Assembly (NCBI GenBank): GCA_900545925.1
Contig: URAZ01000033.1
Location: 1-32,493 of the forward strand
DNA from: an uncultured Eubacteriales bacterium
GTDB taxonomy: Bacteria > Bacillota > Clostridia > Oscillospirales > Oscillospiraceae
Length of the DNA stretch: 32,493 bases
Direction: 5' to 3'
Part shown: piece by piece, positions 31,117-32,493 of the stretch
Layout: every line of letters begins with the position of its first letter
Numbering within the stretch: position 1 is the stretch's first letter
Program-made: the position numbers and the translations under genes
The notes under the pieces: model-generated
Databases searched by the model: none
The model's input: the letters and a program-made list of their open reading frames with translations, nothing else
What the model was told of the DNA's origin: nothing

Positions 31117-31791
31117 ATGGGGAAAATTACCATCCAGAATTATACATGCAAGAACCCGATCACGATGATCGGGTTTGAGGCGGGGATCTGCTGGGGTGCG
31201 GACACCGCGGATGAAAAAAAGAACTATCGCAGAGGGCTGGACTGTCTGGAGAGCGGGCATGGAAGAACGTTTGAGTTTCCGGATGTCTATCTGACGCTGG
31301 AGGGATATTCGGCAAGGGTGATCCGGGAGTGGTACACGCACATCGGCGGCCAGCCGACGCGGCTGCAGGCCAGCACGCGCTATATCAACTATGAGCATGG
31401 CTTTGACTATGTGACGCCGGCCAGCATTGCGGAGCGTTCGGCCGCAAAGGCGGTCTACGATGAACTGATGGCGGAAATTCAGAAGCATCTTGCCCGGCTG
31501 GACGAGCTCGGCGTCCCGCGCGAGGATTCCGCGATGGGGCTGCCGCTCGGCATGGAGACGAGGATCGTCTGCAAGCACAACCTGCGGAATCTCATGGATA
31601 TGTCGCGCCAGAGGATGTGCAGCCGTGCATATCACGAATACCGCGCACTGTTCAGCGACCTATGTCGGGAGCTGAGCGGTTACTCGGAGGAGTGGGACTA
31701 CACAGTCAGCCATTACTTCATGCCAAAGTGCAGAGCCATCGGTTTCTGCCCGGAGAAGCATTCCTGCGGCAGAATGCCGCCCAGAGAATAG
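31117..31791 (+). CDS. thyX: ThyX-like FAD-dependent thymidylate synthase
   Basis: This 224-residue protein resembles flavin-dependent thymidylate synthases, which methylate dUMP with methylenetetrahydrofolate and FADH2. The core TRLQASTRYINYEHGFDYVT carries the S-x-RY end of the ThyX motif. The usual RHR start of that motif is not preserved (HIGGQPTR is there instead). The C-terminal part LPLGMETRIVCKHNLRNLMD and SRQRMCSRAYHEYRALFSDL matches the ThyX dUMP/FAD-binding helices. A Cys-rich tail (CRAIGFCPEKHSCG) may bind a metal. ATG 31117 has CAGGAGGA 7 bases upstream. It follows the FG-GAP-like gene by 31 bases. The altered motif makes family membership likely but activity uncertain. Confidence 0.8.
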   Translation: MGKITIQNYTCKNPITMIGFEAGICWGADTADEKKNYRRGLDCLESGHGRTFEFPDVYLTLEGYSARVIREWYTHIGGQPTRLQASTRYINYEHGFDYVTPASIAERSAAKAVYDELMAEIQKHLARLDELGVPREDSAMGLPLGMETRIVCKHNLRNLMDMSRQRMCSRAYHEYRALFSDLCRELSGYSEEWDYTVSHYFMPKCRAIGFCPEKHSCGRMPPRE

Positions 31792-31849
31792 AGCGGAAAT
31801 ACCACACGGGAGAGAATCTGATTGCGATTCTCTCCCGTGTGGTATCCGC
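31792..31849 (+). terminator. very long hairpin after thyX
   Basis: A perfect 20-bp stem (31799-31818 with 31826-31845) with a 7-base loop is extended by GCGG/CCGC with two bulged bases. It starts 1 base after the thyX stop. There is no U-run, so it is an mRNA 3' stabiliser or an atypical terminator. Positions 31850-32069 contain no gene I can support. Confidence 0.6.
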
Positions 31850-32069
31850 AGCTTATGGCTTCGACGCAAGCTCTGCTTGACAAATTGGAGCTTCTATTAC
31901 AGGACGCAGATTTCATCCGGAATCTCCTGTACCGTCTGATTGCTTGTTTTAATCTTTATGGTGTCAAGTGCCTGATATGTATAGATTCTTGCTACGCTTC
32001 GGTCTACAGAATCGGCAGCCCGAAGCCCTTGTGTGATATCAGAAGAGAACCGGCGTCCTCGGTCACTTA

Positions 32070-32390
32070 TTATGCGCCGGTCAGCAGCTTGTTCAGCGGG
32101 ATTCTTTCCGGGTATTTTCCTTCGGTCAGAATGTCATATAAATACCTGTTATCCAGAATCATATCATCCCGGATATCCTGTCAAAGCGGCATCGGTGTCC
32201 GGGCAATCAGAATGACCGCCAGAATCGCGCCCACAAATGCCGCAGTCCCTACGACTGCCAACAACTTTTTGCTGAGTTTCTTCTTCGCTGCCTTGCCAAT
32301 CAGCGCGGCGCAAGCCATGCAGACAGCCGCAGCCAAAAGTGCAATGCCCAGCGTTTCCCATAGCCAAGATAGTTCATATAGGATTTTCAT
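32070..32390 (-). pseudogene. small membrane protein with in-frame TGA
   Basis: ATG 32390 follows AGGAGAT and opens a 69-residue frame with two membrane helices (LWETLGIALLAAAVCMACAA and LLAVVGTAAFVGAILAVILI) that ends at TGA 32181-32183. The same frame continues without a further stop for 35 codons, QDIRDDMILDNRYLYDILTE through IPLNKLLTGA, to TAA 32070-32072. The continuation looks like real protein rather than noise. So either a nonsense mutation (from TGG or CGA) truncated a protein of about 105 residues, or the 69-residue form is the true product. The TGA is followed by C, a context known to be leaky. Family not recognised. Confidence 0.55.
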
Positions 32391-32427
32391 GCGATCATCA
32401 TCTCCTGTTCGTTAAACTGGAAGTTGT

Positions 32428-32493
32428 TTATCCAAAATGAAATGGAATAACCATATCAAGTAAAACTGCAAGAACTATACTAATCGTTCCCAT
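32428..32493 (-). CDS. 3' end of a minus-strand gene at the window edge
   Basis: The last 66 bases read on the minus strand as MGTISIVLAVLLDMVIPFHF plus one residue, then TAA 32428-32430. It is hydrophobic, like a membrane segment. The ATG is at the very last base, so this is either a very short gene or, more likely, the tail of a gene that begins outside the window. It ends 37 bases before the next start on the same strand. Confidence 0.35.
   Translation of the reverse strand: MGTISIVLAVLLDMVIPFHFG

Noticed and set aside
30724..31791. A 355-residue fusion protein ending in the ThyX-like part
   Set aside because: The upstream part overlaps the FG-GAP-like gene in another frame. A strong ribosome binding site at 31102-31109 fixes the ThyX start at 31117.

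Overview
The window looks like chromosomal DNA of a gut-type, low-to-mid GC Gram-positive anaerobe, most likely a clostridial Firmicute close to Oscillospiraceae/Ruminococcaceae. This is inferred from strong AGGAGG-type ribosome binding sites, the YesM/YesN-controlled sugar ABC cluster, the lipoprotein solute-binding proteins and the gene families present. No species is named because no comparison could be run.

Layout. Positions 1-1402 are the 3' end of an rRNA operon: the end of 23S rRNA, tRNA-Lys and tRNA-Glu placed between 23S and 5S, 5S, then tRNA-Asn, a CAT-anticodon tRNA and tRNA-Trp, closed by two tandem terminators. Positions 1500-5850 are a decayed stretch. An intact YedF-type protein and an aldo/keto reductase sit among gene fragments: the first residues of an acyl-CoA dehydratase activase, a two-domain carboxymuconolactone decarboxylase that has lost most of its first domain, an alpha/beta hydrolase that lost its middle and was hit by a 272-bp MITE, and a frameshifted membrane protein. 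Positions 5985-15881 are an intact carbohydrate locus. On the minus strand it encodes a solute-binding lipoprotein, two permeases, a GH78 alpha-L-rhamnosidase and an RpiB/LacAB isomerase. Divergently it encodes a YesM-like kinase and a YesN-like regulator. No dedicated ATPase is present, so a shared one is probably used.

Positions 15900-17500 hold a minus-strand three-gene operon in which two genes have lost their middles, plus a tyrosine recombinase remnant. Positions 17600-19700 are a MerR-controlled divergent pair: an iron-sulfur flavoprotein-like oxidoreductase and a YcjY-like hydrolase under a 19-bp-spacer promoter, facing merR. After a PucR tail, a frameshifted XRE regulator and a DUF1003 protein, positions 21208-27273 are a minus-strand PhnCDE-type ABC operon with a cytosolic UshA-family phosphoesterase and an upstream RpiR regulator. 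This suggests uptake of an organophosphate followed by internal hydrolysis.

Positions 27430-28126 are a chimera: an ABC ATPase scrap, a Pro/Glu/Ala linker, an exact inverted 188-bp copy of DNA from 30859-31046, and a pyrophosphatase lacking its N-terminus. Then come DUF3160, FG-GAP-like and ThyX-like genes, and a small membrane protein whose frame continues past a TGA.

The most unusual property of the window is repeated decay by internal deletion: both gene ends survive while the middle is lost. It is joined by a MITE insertion with a likely 4-bp target duplication and by the 188-bp inverted duplication.
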